The translations under genes and the position numbers were made by a program. From Candidatus Poribacteria bacterium (GTDB taxonomy: Bacteria > Poribacteria > WGA-4E > WGA-3G), in contig OY282386.1 of assembly GCA_958295945.1 (NCBI GenBank), positions 434,001 through 498,000 on the forward strand: a stretch of 64,000 nt of DNA, in the 5' to 3' direction. Under the pieces are notes generated by a model that saw nothing but the letters and a program-made list of their open reading frames with translations, did not search any database and was not told the DNA's origin. Numbering within the stretch: the first letter of the stretch is position 1; every line of letters begins with the position of its first letter. Positions 1 through 9,136 of the stretch are shown piece by piece.

Positions 1-72
1 TGTGAGTTTATATTCCTTATTGTATGAACCAGGATTTTCAGGTTTGGTAGATTTCCAGGAATAGAGTCTGAG

Positions 73-657
73 GGGTGTATAAAGTTCTTGGCACTAACTT
101 CTTATCATCCATTGTAGTGTGAAATCAAGTAATCAACGGTATGAACGCCTGTAGGCGTTCCCCGGGTATGAATTCGCTTAGACGAATACGCGTTTGGTAT
201 TCGCCATGATTCCCGGGTCTCTGTGCCCCGCAATTGTTGGGAGAAGAGATCGCGGGACACGGAGACCCCGCACTACAATGGATTGCGGTATTTTCCGCTA
301 AATTGATGCCTCTGGCGCGGTTAGGAAACCACACCTACCGGGTTTGGGAAAATGAGAATTACCCGATTAAGAAATAAATTGGGTAATTTGATTTCAAAGC
401 CTAGCGCGCTTACAAAGCACCAAATCAAGAAATCAACGGTATGAACGCCTTTTGGCGTTCCCCGGGTATGAATGCCTTTTGGCATTCCCCGCCTACGGGG
501 TTTGGTGTGATTATGATGACCCGTTTAATAAATTAATCTTCATACGGGACTGAAGAACGTATTACGAAAGTTAGAGTGGATATGACAACGGCTAAGTAGG
601 AACAGTAAGACATCCGACAATATCAACAGATTCTTTTGCCAAAAACTTTACACACCC
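73..657. mobile_element. MITE-like element with 21-bp inverted ends
   Basis: The 21 bases at 73-93 (GGGTGTATAAAGTTCTTGGCA) and the reverse complement of 637-657 match at 19 of 21 positions, so the region is bounded by terminal inverted repeats. It contains no transposase. An identical copy of the right end occurs alone at 26200-26220, and a shorter relative occupies 61532-61682. The left end is preceded by TGA, giving TGAGGGGTGT, the same first ten bases as the insertion sequence at 46965. I infer a non-autonomous element, possibly mobilised by a relative of that IS. No clear target duplication was identified. Confidence 0.5.
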
Positions 658-674
658 ATATATTACCTACGATG

Positions 675-703
675 TTGAATACCATATTGATGTGTGATAT
701 AAT
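675..703 (+). promoter_or_regulatory. Sigma70-type promoter for the amidohydrolase gene
   Basis: TTGAAT at 675-680 and TATAAT at 698-703 are separated by 17 bases, with a TG one base upstream of the -10 box. The start codon of the amidohydrolase gene follows about 45 bases later. Confidence 0.7.
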
Positions 704-747
704 TCGTCAAATCTAAATGGATATATTGACCGATTTTGGAGGACTAT

Positions 748-2295
748 GTGGAATTTGACACGATTATAACGAATGGTACGATCGTTGATGGTACAGGAAA
801 ACAGGAACCTTATGTAGCAGACATCGGAATACAAAATGATAAAATTATAGATATTGGTGACCTTAGTCATGTTGATTCATCTCACAGTATCTCTGCAGAT
901 GGACAAGTTGTTTGTCCAGGGTTTGTTGATGTTCATGTGCATTCTGAAATTTCATTGCTTGGTGGACGCGATCAGTATGCACCACTTATGCAAGGTATCA
1001 CAACACATCTCGCTGCTCCGGATGGATTTGGTTGGGCACCATTGTCACCACAACGCGCACAGGAATTCTGGCACTATACACAATTTGCTTATGGAGACGC
1101 GCAAGTAGCACTCAATTGGCAAACACCTGACGAATACCTCAGTATTTTTGACGGGAATATTCCTGCAAACCTATACCCGCAAGTACCACATTGTGCAGTG
1201 AGACTTCATGCGATGGGATGGGATGCACGACCCGCGACATCGGATGAGTTAAAACTAATGGAAAAAACCACTCGTGAATGGCTTGATGCGGGTGCATGCT
1301 GTCTCTGTTTAGGTCTAGACTATCAACCCTCTGCGAATGCGGATTTGAACGAGTTGGTTTATCTCTCTAAGGTTGCCATAAGTTACGATGCCATATACGC
1401 TGCACATATCCGATACCAACTCATCGGGCGGAAGGCTGCGTGGGAAGAAACTATAGAGATTGCACAGCAAGCAGAGATTCCCGTACATATTTCACATGAG
1501 AGAGTTGACGCTGAATCCGTAGAGGTGCTTGAACGGGTTGATCAAGAAGATATAGATTTGACCTTTGAATCTTACCTATATCCTGCAGGAATGACACACC
1601 TTGCTATGTTATTACCGATGGAATTTCAAACTGGCACGCCTGATGATATGTTAGCTAATTTGGAAAACAGTGATGTTAGAATAAAGTCATTACCTTATCT
1701 ACGTGAGAAGTTAGGACAAGGAAATCAAATTGTTGGTTACAACAAGTCCGGCAGATACATCGGCAAGTTACTATCAGAAGCAGCGGAAAGTGAAAGTAAA
1801 TCTTATGAAGAATTCGCGTATGATTTTATCCAAGATGAATTGGCAATTGAGACCTTTATGATGCCGTGGGTAACCCCTCCTGAGGAAAATGAAAAGGTAT
1901 TAAACCGAACTGCTTCCCATCCACGCATGATGATTGCAAGTGATGGTGTCTATAACATTCCACATCCACATCCCCGTAGTTATGGGTGTTTCGTACAATA
2001 TCTCGGTAAATTCGTCCGGGAACGAAAATTGGTTTCCATGAAAGAGGCAATATATAAGATGAGTGGTTTCCCCGCAGAAAGATTCCGTCTTTCTGATCGT
2101 GGTAAGATAGCAAAAGGTCTTGCTGCCGACATAGTCGTATTCGATCCTGATACCGTCGCAGATCGGTCCACGTGGTTTGATTCCGTGCAACCTCCTATTG
2201 GTGTCAACTGGGTATTTGTCAATGGCGTTTCAGTTATTGAAAATGGCAACGTTACGGGTGAACTTCCCGGTAAAGTTTTACGAAAAGGACGATAG
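748..2295 (+). CDS. N-acyl-D-amino-acid deacylase-like amidohydrolase
   Basis: This is a metal-dependent amidohydrolase of the D-aminoacylase/dihydroorotase-like family, which hydrolyses N-acyl-D-amino acids or related cyclic amides in the cytoplasm. The N-terminus has the usual small beta domain (TIITNGTIVDGTG), followed by PGFVDVHVHSE with the HxH metal pair. The C-terminal part has ASDGVYNIPHPHPRSYGCF, matching the family SDG...HPR.YG motif, and ends in a GLAADIVVFDPDTV strand. Length is about 515 residues, normal for the family. I chose GTG at 748 because GGAGGA lies just upstream at 738-743; the alternative TTG at 736 would overlap that site. The flavoprotein gene follows after 24 bases, so the two form an operon. 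The substrate cannot be told from sequence. Confidence 0.85.
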   Translation: MEFDTIITNGTIVDGTGKQEPYVADIGIQNDKIIDIGDLSHVDSSHSISADGQVVCPGFVDVHVHSEISLLGGRDQYAPLMQGITTHLAAPDGFGWAPLSPQRAQEFWHYTQFAYGDAQVALNWQTPDEYLSIFDGNIPANLYPQVPHCAVRLHAMGWDARPATSDELKLMEKTTREWLDAGACCLCLGLDYQPSANADLNELVYLSKVAISYDAIYAAHIRYQLIGRKAAWEETIEIAQQAEIPVHISHERVDAESVEVLERVDQEDIDLTFESYLYPAGMTHLAMLLPMEFQTGTPDDMLANLENSDVRIKSLPYLREKLGQGNQIVGYNKSGRYIGKLLSEAAESESKSYEEFAYDFIQDELAIETFMMPWVTPPEENEKVLNRTASHPRMMIASDGVYNIPHPHPRSYGCFVQYLGKFVRERKLVSMKEAIYKMSGFPAERFRLSDRGKIAKGLAADIVVFDPDTVADRSTWFDSVQPPIGVNWVFVNGVSVIENGNVTGELPGKVLRKGR

Positions 2296-2319
2296 AATCC
2301 CAATTGGGAGGATATTTCA

Positions 2320-3765
2320 GTGGAAAACTATGATTTGACGATTATTGGTGGCGGGAGTGCTGGACTTGTACTGGCAGTTGCTGGTGCAAAACTCGGAAAA
2401 AAAACCGCACTCGTTGAGAAACACCGAATCGGAGGAGATTGTCTTTGGACAGGATGTGTTCCTTCTAAAGCACTACTCAAAGCTGCGAAGGTAGCAAACT
2501 ACATACATAATGCAGATAAGTTTGGAATTAGTACTTATGAAACGAAATCAAATTGGCAGAGAGTTATGGACTATGTCCGAAGTACACAACATGTCATTGA
2601 AGATGAACATGATAACCCGGAACGGTTCAGAGAAATAGGGGTTGACATCATCTTTGGCGATGGACAATTTGAAGCAAACGATACCTTTGTTGTAGATGAT
2701 AGAGAAAATGGTCAGACAAGACAGTTAAAAAGCAAGAGATATGTAATATCCACCGGTTCTCGTCCACTGGCACCACCAATTCCAGGTTTGGATGAATGTG
2801 ATTATCTTGACAGTGAGAATGTTTGGGAATTAGAAGAACTGCCAGAAAAGTTGCTTGTGATTGGCGCAGGACCCATCGGGATAGAGTTGGGACAAGCATT
2901 TCATCGCCTCGGTTCTTATGTTACCATCGCACAACGAAGTGAACGTATCCTAACAAAAGAGGATGTAGATGTCTCAAAAAAGATGCAACAATACTTGTCT
3001 GACGAAGGTATCGACATACGTCTGAATATAGACATCACAAAGGTAGAAAAACATGAGAACGGTGTAAAAGTATCGTTATTAGACGGTACATCGACAGACT
3101 CCAATGAAAATAACATTGAGGTGTTTGACAAAATACTGGTTGCTGCAGGTCGGGCACCAAATATTGAAGGATTAGGACTTGATAGGATAGGGATTGAAGT
3201 TGGGCAAAATGGGATTGTTGTAAATGACCAACTTCAGACACATGTGAAAAACATATACGCAGCAGGTGATGTGATTGGACATTACCTATTTACACATGTT
3301 GCAGCTTTTCAAGCGCAGTTACTTGTGCGAAATTTCCTCTTACCATTTCAGAAAAAAATAGATTATTCAGTTGTTCCATGGACTACATTCTGTGATCCTG
3401 AGATTGCAAGATGTGGATTGACAGAGTTACAGGCACGCGCACAATATGGTGATGTTGATGTGTTTAGGTTAGATCAAAGTGATGTTGACAGAGCTGTTGC
3501 AGAGGGTGAAACACTGGGATTTTCAAAGGTGATCGCAACGAAATGGAGTGGGAAGATAGTAGGTGTGCACCTTGTCGGATCAAGTGCTGGAGAGGTTATA
3601 CACGAATATGTTCTGGCGATGCAAGAAGGAATCCCATTGAGGAAGTTGGGTGGAATGATGCATGTCTATCCTACATATTCTACAAGTGTATGGAGGGTCG
3701 GTGCAAAATGGTTGTCAGAGGGATCGTTGGTCAAATCTCTAAGGAAAATTGTTGGGGCTGGATAA
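2320..3765 (+). CDS. Pyridine nucleotide-disulfide oxidoreductase (mercuric reductase/lipoamide dehydrogenase-like)
   Basis: FAD- and NAD(P)-dependent disulfide oxidoreductase of class I. It begins with the FAD-binding motif GGGSAGLVLA and has the redox pair in GGDCLWTGCVPSKALL (CxxxxC). It continues with a second nucleotide-binding motif (VIGAGPIGIELGQAF), the IYAAGDV segment, and a C-terminal dimerisation domain ending near MMHVYPTYST, where the family carries its active-site His. The form is closer to stand-alone mercuric-reductase-like proteins without a heavy-metal domain than to a true E3 subunit, since no 2-oxoacid dehydrogenase genes are nearby. GTG start with GGGAGG about nine bases upstream. 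It is co-transcribed with the preceding amidohydrolase. The electron acceptor is unknown. Confidence 0.88.
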   Translation: MENYDLTIIGGGSAGLVLAVAGAKLGKKTALVEKHRIGGDCLWTGCVPSKALLKAAKVANYIHNADKFGISTYETKSNWQRVMDYVRSTQHVIEDEHDNPERFREIGVDIIFGDGQFEANDTFVVDDRENGQTRQLKSKRYVISTGSRPLAPPIPGLDECDYLDSENVWELEELPEKLLVIGAGPIGIELGQAFHRLGSYVTIAQRSERILTKEDVDVSKKMQQYLSDEGIDIRLNIDITKVEKHENGVKVSLLDGTSTDSNENNIEVFDKILVAAGRAPNIEGLGLDRIGIEVGQNGIVVNDQLQTHVKNIYAAGDVIGHYLFTHVAAFQAQLLVRNFLLPFQKKIDYSVVPWTTFCDPEIARCGLTELQARAQYGDVDVFRLDQSDVDRAVAEGETLGFSKVIATKWSGKIVGVHLVGSSAGEVIHEYVLAMQEGIPLRKLGGMMHVYPTYSTSVWRVGAKWLSEGSLVKSLRKIVGAG

Positions 3766-3788
3766 TTTTGTCTACTTATAAAATAAAT

Positions 3789-3888
3789 TGAGTCGGAAAT
3801 CTGCAGTCTGTTTAGAATTCTCAGGGTTTCTAACCTAACACAATGACAACTAAAGATTGTGTATAAATATGACTGCTATTCCGACTCA
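3789..3888. other. 100-base structured element with 10-bp inverted ends
   Basis: TGAGTCGGAA at 3789-3798 is the exact inverse of TTCCGACTCA at 3879-3888. Inside, ACACAAT (3838-3844) pairs with ATTGTGT (3856-3862). AAGGAGG follows at 3892-3898 but no start codon sits at a usable distance. It could be a structured RNA, a transcription-end element or a tiny mobile remnant; the sequence does not decide. Confidence 0.35.
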
Positions 3889-4015
3889 CCTAAGGAGGCA
3901 TATTCTATTATTAGCAATTTCTATGCCAACCAAAAGGATATGATTTTAATAAGTGTAGAAATGAAATGTCTAATTTTTACACAGTTATGATGAAAATTTA
4001 GACATTTTGTGTTCT

Positions 4016-4918
4016 TTATATATTTAGCAATTCTTCTCCGACAATTAGTCGATATGCTTCACGATATTTCTCACTTGTTTTGGTAATTACATTTTCAGGT
4101 AGATTTGGTGCTGGTGGCTCTTTGTTCCAACCTATTTCTGAGAGATAATCACGTACGAATTGCTTATCAAAACTTTGCTGAGGTTTGCCGGGTTCATACA
4201 AATCTGCAGGCCAAAAACGTGATGAATCCGGAGTAAATACTTCGTCAATTAGAATCAATTCACCATCGCATTGTCCGAATTCAAATTTAGTATCACACAA
4301 GATAATGCCGGAGTTTTCTGCGTGCTTACTTGCAGTTCTAAACAGAGCGAAACTGATGTCAATCAATGTATCCGTGAGCTCCGCTCCAACTTGATCCTTC
4401 ATTTCATCAATTGTTATCGGTTCATCATGTTCACCTTGTTCTGCCTTCGTCGTTGGCGTGAAAAGCAGTTCAGGTAACTTATCCGACTCGCGTAATCCCG
4501 ATGGGAGTTTTTGACCGCAAATTTCGCCAGATTTCTGATAGGATGACCATCCAGAGCCAGCGAGATAACCTCTCACAACACATTCAACATCAACCCTATC
4601 TGCTTTACGGACAAGCATTGAACGTCCGTTCAGAAGCTTCGCATCAGGTTGCAAAGATTCAGGATAATTTTCTACATCAGTTGAAATCACGTGGTTGTCA
4701 ACAACAGATTTGGTGTAGTCAAACCAAAATGTTGACAATCCAGTGAGAACACGACCTTTATCGGGGATACCATTCGGTAAAACGACATCAAATGCAGACA
4801 ATCTGTCAGTTGATATAATCAGAAATTCATCACCAAGATCATATAGATCCCTAACTTTACCGCTGTGGTGTGGTGTTAAGTTTGTTAATTCTGTTGAAGT
4901 AATAACGTGTTGAGACAT
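4016..4918 (-). CDS. purC: Phosphoribosylaminoimidazole-succinocarboxamide synthase
   Basis: SAICAR synthetase, which joins CAIR and L-aspartate with ATP in purine synthesis. The N-terminus HHSGKVRDLYDLGDEFLIISTDRLSAFD is the standard ATP-binding start of the family. Also present are ECVVRGYLAGSGW, LLFTPTTKAE, ILCDTKFEFG and LIDEVFTPDSSRFW, all conserved PurC blocks. It has 300 residues, the usual length for the longer (yeast-like) PurC form. AGGAGAGG precedes the ATG directly. It is the last gene of a minus-strand run; the TPR protein gene lies 31 bases upstream. No other purine genes are in the window. Confidence 0.97.
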   Translation of the reverse strand: MSQHVITSTELTNLTPHHSGKVRDLYDLGDEFLIISTDRLSAFDVVLPNGIPDKGRVLTGLSTFWFDYTKSVVDNHVISTDVENYPESLQPDAKLLNGRSMLVRKADRVDVECVVRGYLAGSGWSSYQKSGEICGQKLPSGLRESDKLPELLFTPTTKAEQGEHDEPITIDEMKDQVGAELTDTLIDISFALFRTASKHAENSGIILCDTKFEFGQCDGELILIDEVFTPDSSRFWPADLYEPGKPQQSFDKQFVRDYLSEIGWNKEPPAPNLPENVITKTSEKYREAYRLIVGEELLNI

Positions 4919-4949
4919 TTTCCTCTCCTATATTTTCTTAACATTTTGA

Positions 4950-5552
4950 CTATTCCTGTAATAAGTTCTGAAGTGCAATAACTGTTCTGTTTGCAGCATC
5001 AATTTGACGGGCGTTTTCAAACTCTTCTTTCGCAAGTTCTGTTTCACCGAGATAGAAAAAACATGCAGCTTTAAGCGTATAGATATTGGCTATGGATTGA
5101 TAGTCATGCCGATAGAGAAATGCATCATCAGCCGCTAATGCGTTATCAATCGCACGTATTGCAGATGTAAAATCAGAATTATCCTTGTTTCGCAGATATA
5201 ACACATTGGCAAGGCCAATCCAAGCATCCGCGTTAGAGGAATCGTAGCGAACAGCATTTTGAAATGATTCCAGTGCTAAAGTTAGTGTAAGCGAAAGACT
5301 CAGTTGACACCATCCGACGCCATTATATGCATCAGCATGTTCAGAATCACTGTTCAATGCCCTTTCAAAATTGAGAAGTGCTTGTGAATAATTCCCAGAA
5401 TTATATGAAATCCATCCCTGCTCTGTATGTCGAATAGCAGACGTTGAATCAATATCTATGTCGTCTGAACATCCAATCTGCATCAATATCAGCAGAATAG
5501 ATATTAGTATTGCACCTTGTATATAATAACGTCTCATCTGTTCATTAGACAC
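4950..5552 (-). CDS. TPR-repeat protein, probably membrane-anchored
   Basis: A 200-residue protein with an N-terminal hydrophobic segment (ILISILLILMQIGC) followed by acidic residues and then three to four tetratricopeptide repeats, for example AYNGVGWCQLSLSLTLTLAL and AWIGLANVLYLRNKD. The cysteine after the hydrophobic stretch could be a lipoprotein site, but the residues before it (MQIG) are a poor lipobox, so a simple signal anchor is equally possible. TPR proteins mediate protein-protein contacts. The start is uncertain: GTG at 5552 or ATG at 5537, neither with a clear ribosome site. It follows the large FtsX permease by 25 bases and probably shares its transcript. Confidence 0.75.
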   Translation of the reverse strand: MSNEQMRRYYIQGAILISILLILMQIGCSDDIDIDSTSAIRHTEQGWISYNSGNYSQALLNFERALNSDSEHADAYNGVGWCQLSLSLTLTLALESFQNAVRYDSSNADAWIGLANVLYLRNKDNSDFTSAIRAIDNALAADDAFLYRHDYQSIANIYTLKAACFFYLGETELAKEEFENARQIDAANRTVIALQNLLQE

Positions 5553-5577
5553 AGAATTAATAATGATTAATTCTATT

Positions 5578-8500
5578 CTACTCCGATTTTAATGTTGATA
5601 ACAATGGACTTCTAAGTGCAACTGAAACAGCAATACAATTTGAAATTATACCAAATAGAAATATCAATAACAAGGTAATCGTCAATGAAACCCAGGGAAA
5701 TGAAGGTATATGTCCCTGTGAACTGAAGATTGCTACAATACCTGCTGCAATACCGATTAGCATACCTACCGTCAGAATAAAGCAGCTTTCAAGAAGCAAC
5801 ATTTTAAATAGAAGCTGCATACGGAAACCGAACGCACGTAATGTTGCTAATTGCCCTCTCCGTTCAATGATATTTCTAAACAATACCAGACCGATACCTA
5901 AAGTTCCAATTAGTACGCCTAAACCACCAAGACTTTGAAACGTTGAGATATATGTATTCTCAACTGCCCGGAAGTTAGCAAGTCGTTCTGAAGCAGAAGT
6001 CACATCAAAACCGTATTCCTCTAATGTAGTCTCCAGGACTTGCTGTGTTTGTTCTTGCAATTCAACTGGTGTTTTGATGAGAAAAAACTGATACCCACTT
6101 TGACTTGGAAAGTTCTTTATGAAATCGGATTCGGAGATAATCAATTGGCTCTGAAAAAGGCTGTTCTTAATTGTGTTGAGTTGCAAGAATAACGAATCAC
6201 CGTTCTCATCTTGTATAATGAAATCATCATTTGGGTTGTGATGTAGAATCCATCTTAATGAATTTTCATCACCAATAGCGGACACTCTTTTATCGTTGGG
6301 ATGTTCTAAAAATATGAACCGCCAAGGTTCTTCGTATCTCATACTAATTGGTGCGCCTAAAATCTGTGGTTCCTTAGGTTTGTAAAGATTGAGACAACTC
6401 ACATCTTCTCCCGGTAATACACGAAATGGAAATATATCTGACTTTTCAATTAAAGCCGAATCTTCATCATTGAAACCGAGATCAAGTCTACCCTCATGTG
6501 AATTTAAATTTTGGTGTAATGGTAGTGACGCTTCTGCTACAAAAGCATATTCAGTTTCAGGTAGTGTATCATGTCTATTCACTCCTACTGCGACAATTAC
6601 ACAACAAGCCAAACTCATTATTGCTACAGAACTGTTACTATGCATCGGTTGCCATGCTGCATTTTTGAGTCCAAATCTCAGTCGGTTCAAACGTTTAGGA
6701 ACTCTTTGTGATCCTAACCATCTGTCAAACAGAAAAGTCCCTACTCCGAGAATAGCAATTGCAGAAACCAACAATCTGACAATGGGATGATTGAATATCG
6801 CTGCTACAGATTCATAAACCTGTGAACCTTCGAGAGAAAAAACTAATATCGCAGCAACAAAACCTACTATTGTTCCAATGACAATACCTATTAGTCCTGT
6901 CCAACCTTTTATTTTAAATCTGAATTGTATGTTACTTTGATGATGCATCGTAGGACTTAGGTTATTCATTATGGATGAAACAAACTTACTTCTAAGAATA
7001 AAATATAGTATAGAAATGAAAAATAGGCTAAAAATGAATCCGCCCCATCCCTCAGTATCTAAGAAATAGCCTGAAATAATACCGAAGAATATACCAAGAT
7101 ATAGTGATGTTTTCTTGTCTATTTCGGTCTGTAAACTCTGAGATTTGTTTTTTCGTGAAACTTCATCGAAATCTGTTTCACCAGAAAGCAGTGCTGCTAT
7201 AGAAACTTTACCAAGTCTTCTAACAACGTGCTGTATGAAATAAATAACAATGACAAGTGTTACAGATATACCGATAAGTAAGCTCCATCCGCTAACATAT
7301 AGATCAATGAAAGGTGTTCCTATAGCAGGTAACCACCAAGTTTTTAATCCAAATATCATCAATTGTGCATAGCCAATTGCGAGTAGACATCCAAATATAC
7401 TGCCGATGCAAGCGATTGTAATGCCTTCAAATAGAAAACGCCGACGGATTTTCCTAATTTTATATCCAACAGCATGTAATATGCCTATCTCACGCGAACG
7501 TTGAGAGACACCGATAGCGAAGATTGAACTGACAAGGGTTGCAGCAGCAAATATTATGAAAAAACTAAGACTACTAAATAACATTCCGAAATCTGTGGAT
7601 CCTTTAGAAGACTGCAATCCCTCTTCCCGAAGTGACATGAATTGGAATCCAATTTCTTCAGGTTTTATCAATTTCAGGAATTCTGATTCGAATAATGTCT
7701 GCGTTTCATCTATATCCAGATTTGGTGCACTTGCTATCCGAATTGATGTAAGGTCACCAAACCTGTTTTTCCATAGATTTTGTCCAGTACTCAATGGTAT
7801 AAACACCTTTGGCGTTGCTTTGTATTCATCCCAATAGACTTCGTCCTTATCACGGACTTGACTATAATCAAAAGGAAATGGAGGATCCCAATCTGCAAGA
7901 CCTGCGGTGTCATGAATTCCAGGAAATGTCGGTATTATGTTTGTATCAGCGGCAATGCCTTCTATTGGAACAATGCATTTCAACGTAAATGAAGCACTTC
8001 TTGTAATGTACTCTTCTTCAGCATTAACACTGAAATAAGTGATACTGATTTTATCACCTTCCTCAACGCCAAGATCATCCGCAGCCCATTCATTGAGAAA
8101 AATATCATTCTCTTCTATCTGTTCAGGATTATATTGGTCAAATGGTCTATCAATTTTCTTATTTCTAATCGGTAATGCTAATACTGTTGAATATGGGACA
8201 ATATTGGAGTCATTTCCATATTCTAAAGAGGTTATTGCATTTGCTAAGTAGGTAAACGTTGGGATTGTAGGAATGTTATATGTTGATGCAACAGTCAATG
8301 CTGTTTCAGATAGTTTAGGTTCAAGAAGGTACTGATTGCTCTGCAAATCAAAATAGTTCTCACCTGATTTGATCTTCAAACCAAATGTATTAAATGTAAG
8401 TTGTAGTGAAGCAGAGGAAATCGGTTCTGTATCAGCAGTAAACATAGCGTTTACTTTGCCAGCTTGTTCAAGGGTTTTTTGCAAAATAGAGCGTGAAATA

Positions 8501-9108
8501 TAAGCATTAAGTGGAAGGCTTTGATTGGGATGAATACTAAATCTGCCAGCATTTTCGGTTGATATAATCTCACTGACAATCACACGTAGACTTTGAATAA
8601 TATCATCTGCATCACGAGTTCCCAACAGAAATTCTGGATGTATTTCCGCAGCCTTTGGAAAATTGACGAGAATTGCATCACCTACCTGAACGTTTAGCTC
8701 TCTTTGAAGTGCTTCATTTATTACAATATTTGCGAATGGCGGATTTACTTGTTTATTCAAATTCGGTATAGAAGTTTGATCCCAAAAATCAAAGAAACTC
8801 TCCTCTACTCCGTAAATATTGACCTTTGACGCACGTGCATCAGTATCGGCAGCAACAACCGTCCCATTCAAAAGAATGGCTGCTTCCATATTTTGTTGTT
8901 TTATGATTTCTGGTGAAAAAAAATGATCCGCAATAACAGCATGTTGGATTCTGCCTAATCTATCTAAAGTGATATAGTGAAGACTACCCCGCATGGAGTC
9001 TCCAACTATCAATGCTCCGGCAAGTACTCCAGTTGCGATAGCAGTACACAACGCAACAAGAAGATGAATACGCCAATAGTGTTTTGCAGTTTTCAGAATA
9101 GAAGGCAT
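5578..9108 (-). CDS. Very large FtsX/MacB-type ABC transporter permease
   Basis: Membrane component of an ABC exporter of the lipoprotein-release/MacB type. The 1176-residue chain has an N-terminal membrane segment (HLLVALCTAIATGVLAGALIVGDSMRG), a long extracytoplasmic domain, a first FtsX domain around residues 510-640 (SREIGILHAVGYK is the typical cytoplasmic loop), a middle block of several membrane segments, a second outer domain, and a C-terminal FtsX domain with RRGQLATLRAFGFR. Two permease halves are therefore fused in one chain. The partner ATPase gene lies 28 bases upstream on the same strand. Family members extract lipoproteins or export peptides and macrolides; the substrate here is unknown. 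No HlyD-type adaptor gene is present nearby. Confidence 0.85.
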   Translation of the reverse strand: MPSILKTAKHYWRIHLLVALCTAIATGVLAGALIVGDSMRGSLHYITLDRLGRIQHAVIADHFFSPEIIKQQNMEAAILLNGTVVAADTDARASKVNIYGVEESFFDFWDQTSIPNLNKQVNPPFANIVINEALQRELNVQVGDAILVNFPKAAEIHPEFLLGTRDADDIIQSLRVIVSEIISTENAGRFSIHPNQSLPLNAYISRSILQKTLEQAGKVNAMFTADTEPISSASLQLTFNTFGLKIKSGENYFDLQSNQYLLEPKLSETALTVASTYNIPTIPTFTYLANAITSLEYGNDSNIVPYSTVLALPIRNKKIDRPFDQYNPEQIEENDIFLNEWAADDLGVEEGDKISITYFSVNAEEEYITRSASFTLKCIVPIEGIAADTNIIPTFPGIHDTAGLADWDPPFPFDYSQVRDKDEVYWDEYKATPKVFIPLSTGQNLWKNRFGDLTSIRIASAPNLDIDETQTLFESEFLKLIKPEEIGFQFMSLREEGLQSSKGSTDFGMLFSSLSFFIIFAAATLVSSIFAIGVSQRSREIGILHAVGYKIRKIRRRFLFEGITIACIGSIFGCLLAIGYAQLMIFGLKTWWLPAIGTPFIDLYVSGWSLLIGISVTLVIVIYFIQHVVRRLGKVSIAALLSGETDFDEVSRKNKSQSLQTEIDKKTSLYLGIFFGIISGYFLDTEGWGGFIFSLFFISILYFILRSKFVSSIMNNLSPTMHHQSNIQFRFKIKGWTGLIGIVIGTIVGFVAAILVFSLEGSQVYESVAAIFNHPIVRLLVSAIAILGVGTFLFDRWLGSQRVPKRLNRLRFGLKNAAWQPMHSNSSVAIMSLACCVIVAVGVNRHDTLPETEYAFVAEASLPLHQNLNSHEGRLDLGFNDEDSALIEKSDIFPFRVLPGEDVSCLNLYKPKEPQILGAPISMRYEEPWRFIFLEHPNDKRVSAIGDENSLRWILHHNPNDDFIIQDENGDSLFLQLNTIKNSLFQSQLIISESDFIKNFPSQSGYQFFLIKTPVELQEQTQQVLETTLEEYGFDVTSASERLANFRAVENTYISTFQSLGGLGVLIGTLGIGLVLFRNIIERRGQLATLRAFGFRMQLLFKMLLLESCFILTVGMLIGIAAGIVAIFSSQGHIPSFPWVSLTITLLLIFLFGIISNCIAVSVALRSPLLSTLKSE

Positions 9109-9136
9109 AGAAAATATCCTGTTAGAATGGATGTGC

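Larger units (their letters stand above)
1..735. other. Repeat-rich intergenic region, no gene seen
   Basis: No credible gene lies here. The stretch holds several palindromic dispersed repeats: two copies of a block starting ATCAACGGTATGAACGCC (near 134 and 434) with small GGCGTTCCCC or GGCATTCCCC palindromes, an imperfect inverted repeat around 214-270 built on GGGTCTCxGTGCCCCGC, a fragment of the GCGCGCTTACAAAGC family near 403-416, and a GGTTAGGAAACC-type copy near 318-340. A 36-base block at 25-60 (GAACCAGGATTTTCAGG and following) recurs at 15261-15300. Much of the region sits between matching inverted ends at 73 and 657. Confidence 0.75.

Noticed and set aside
6389-6790. 133-codon open frame on the plus strand inside the FtsX gene
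   Set aside because: Lies wholly antisense to a well-supported coding region and matches no known protein pattern.
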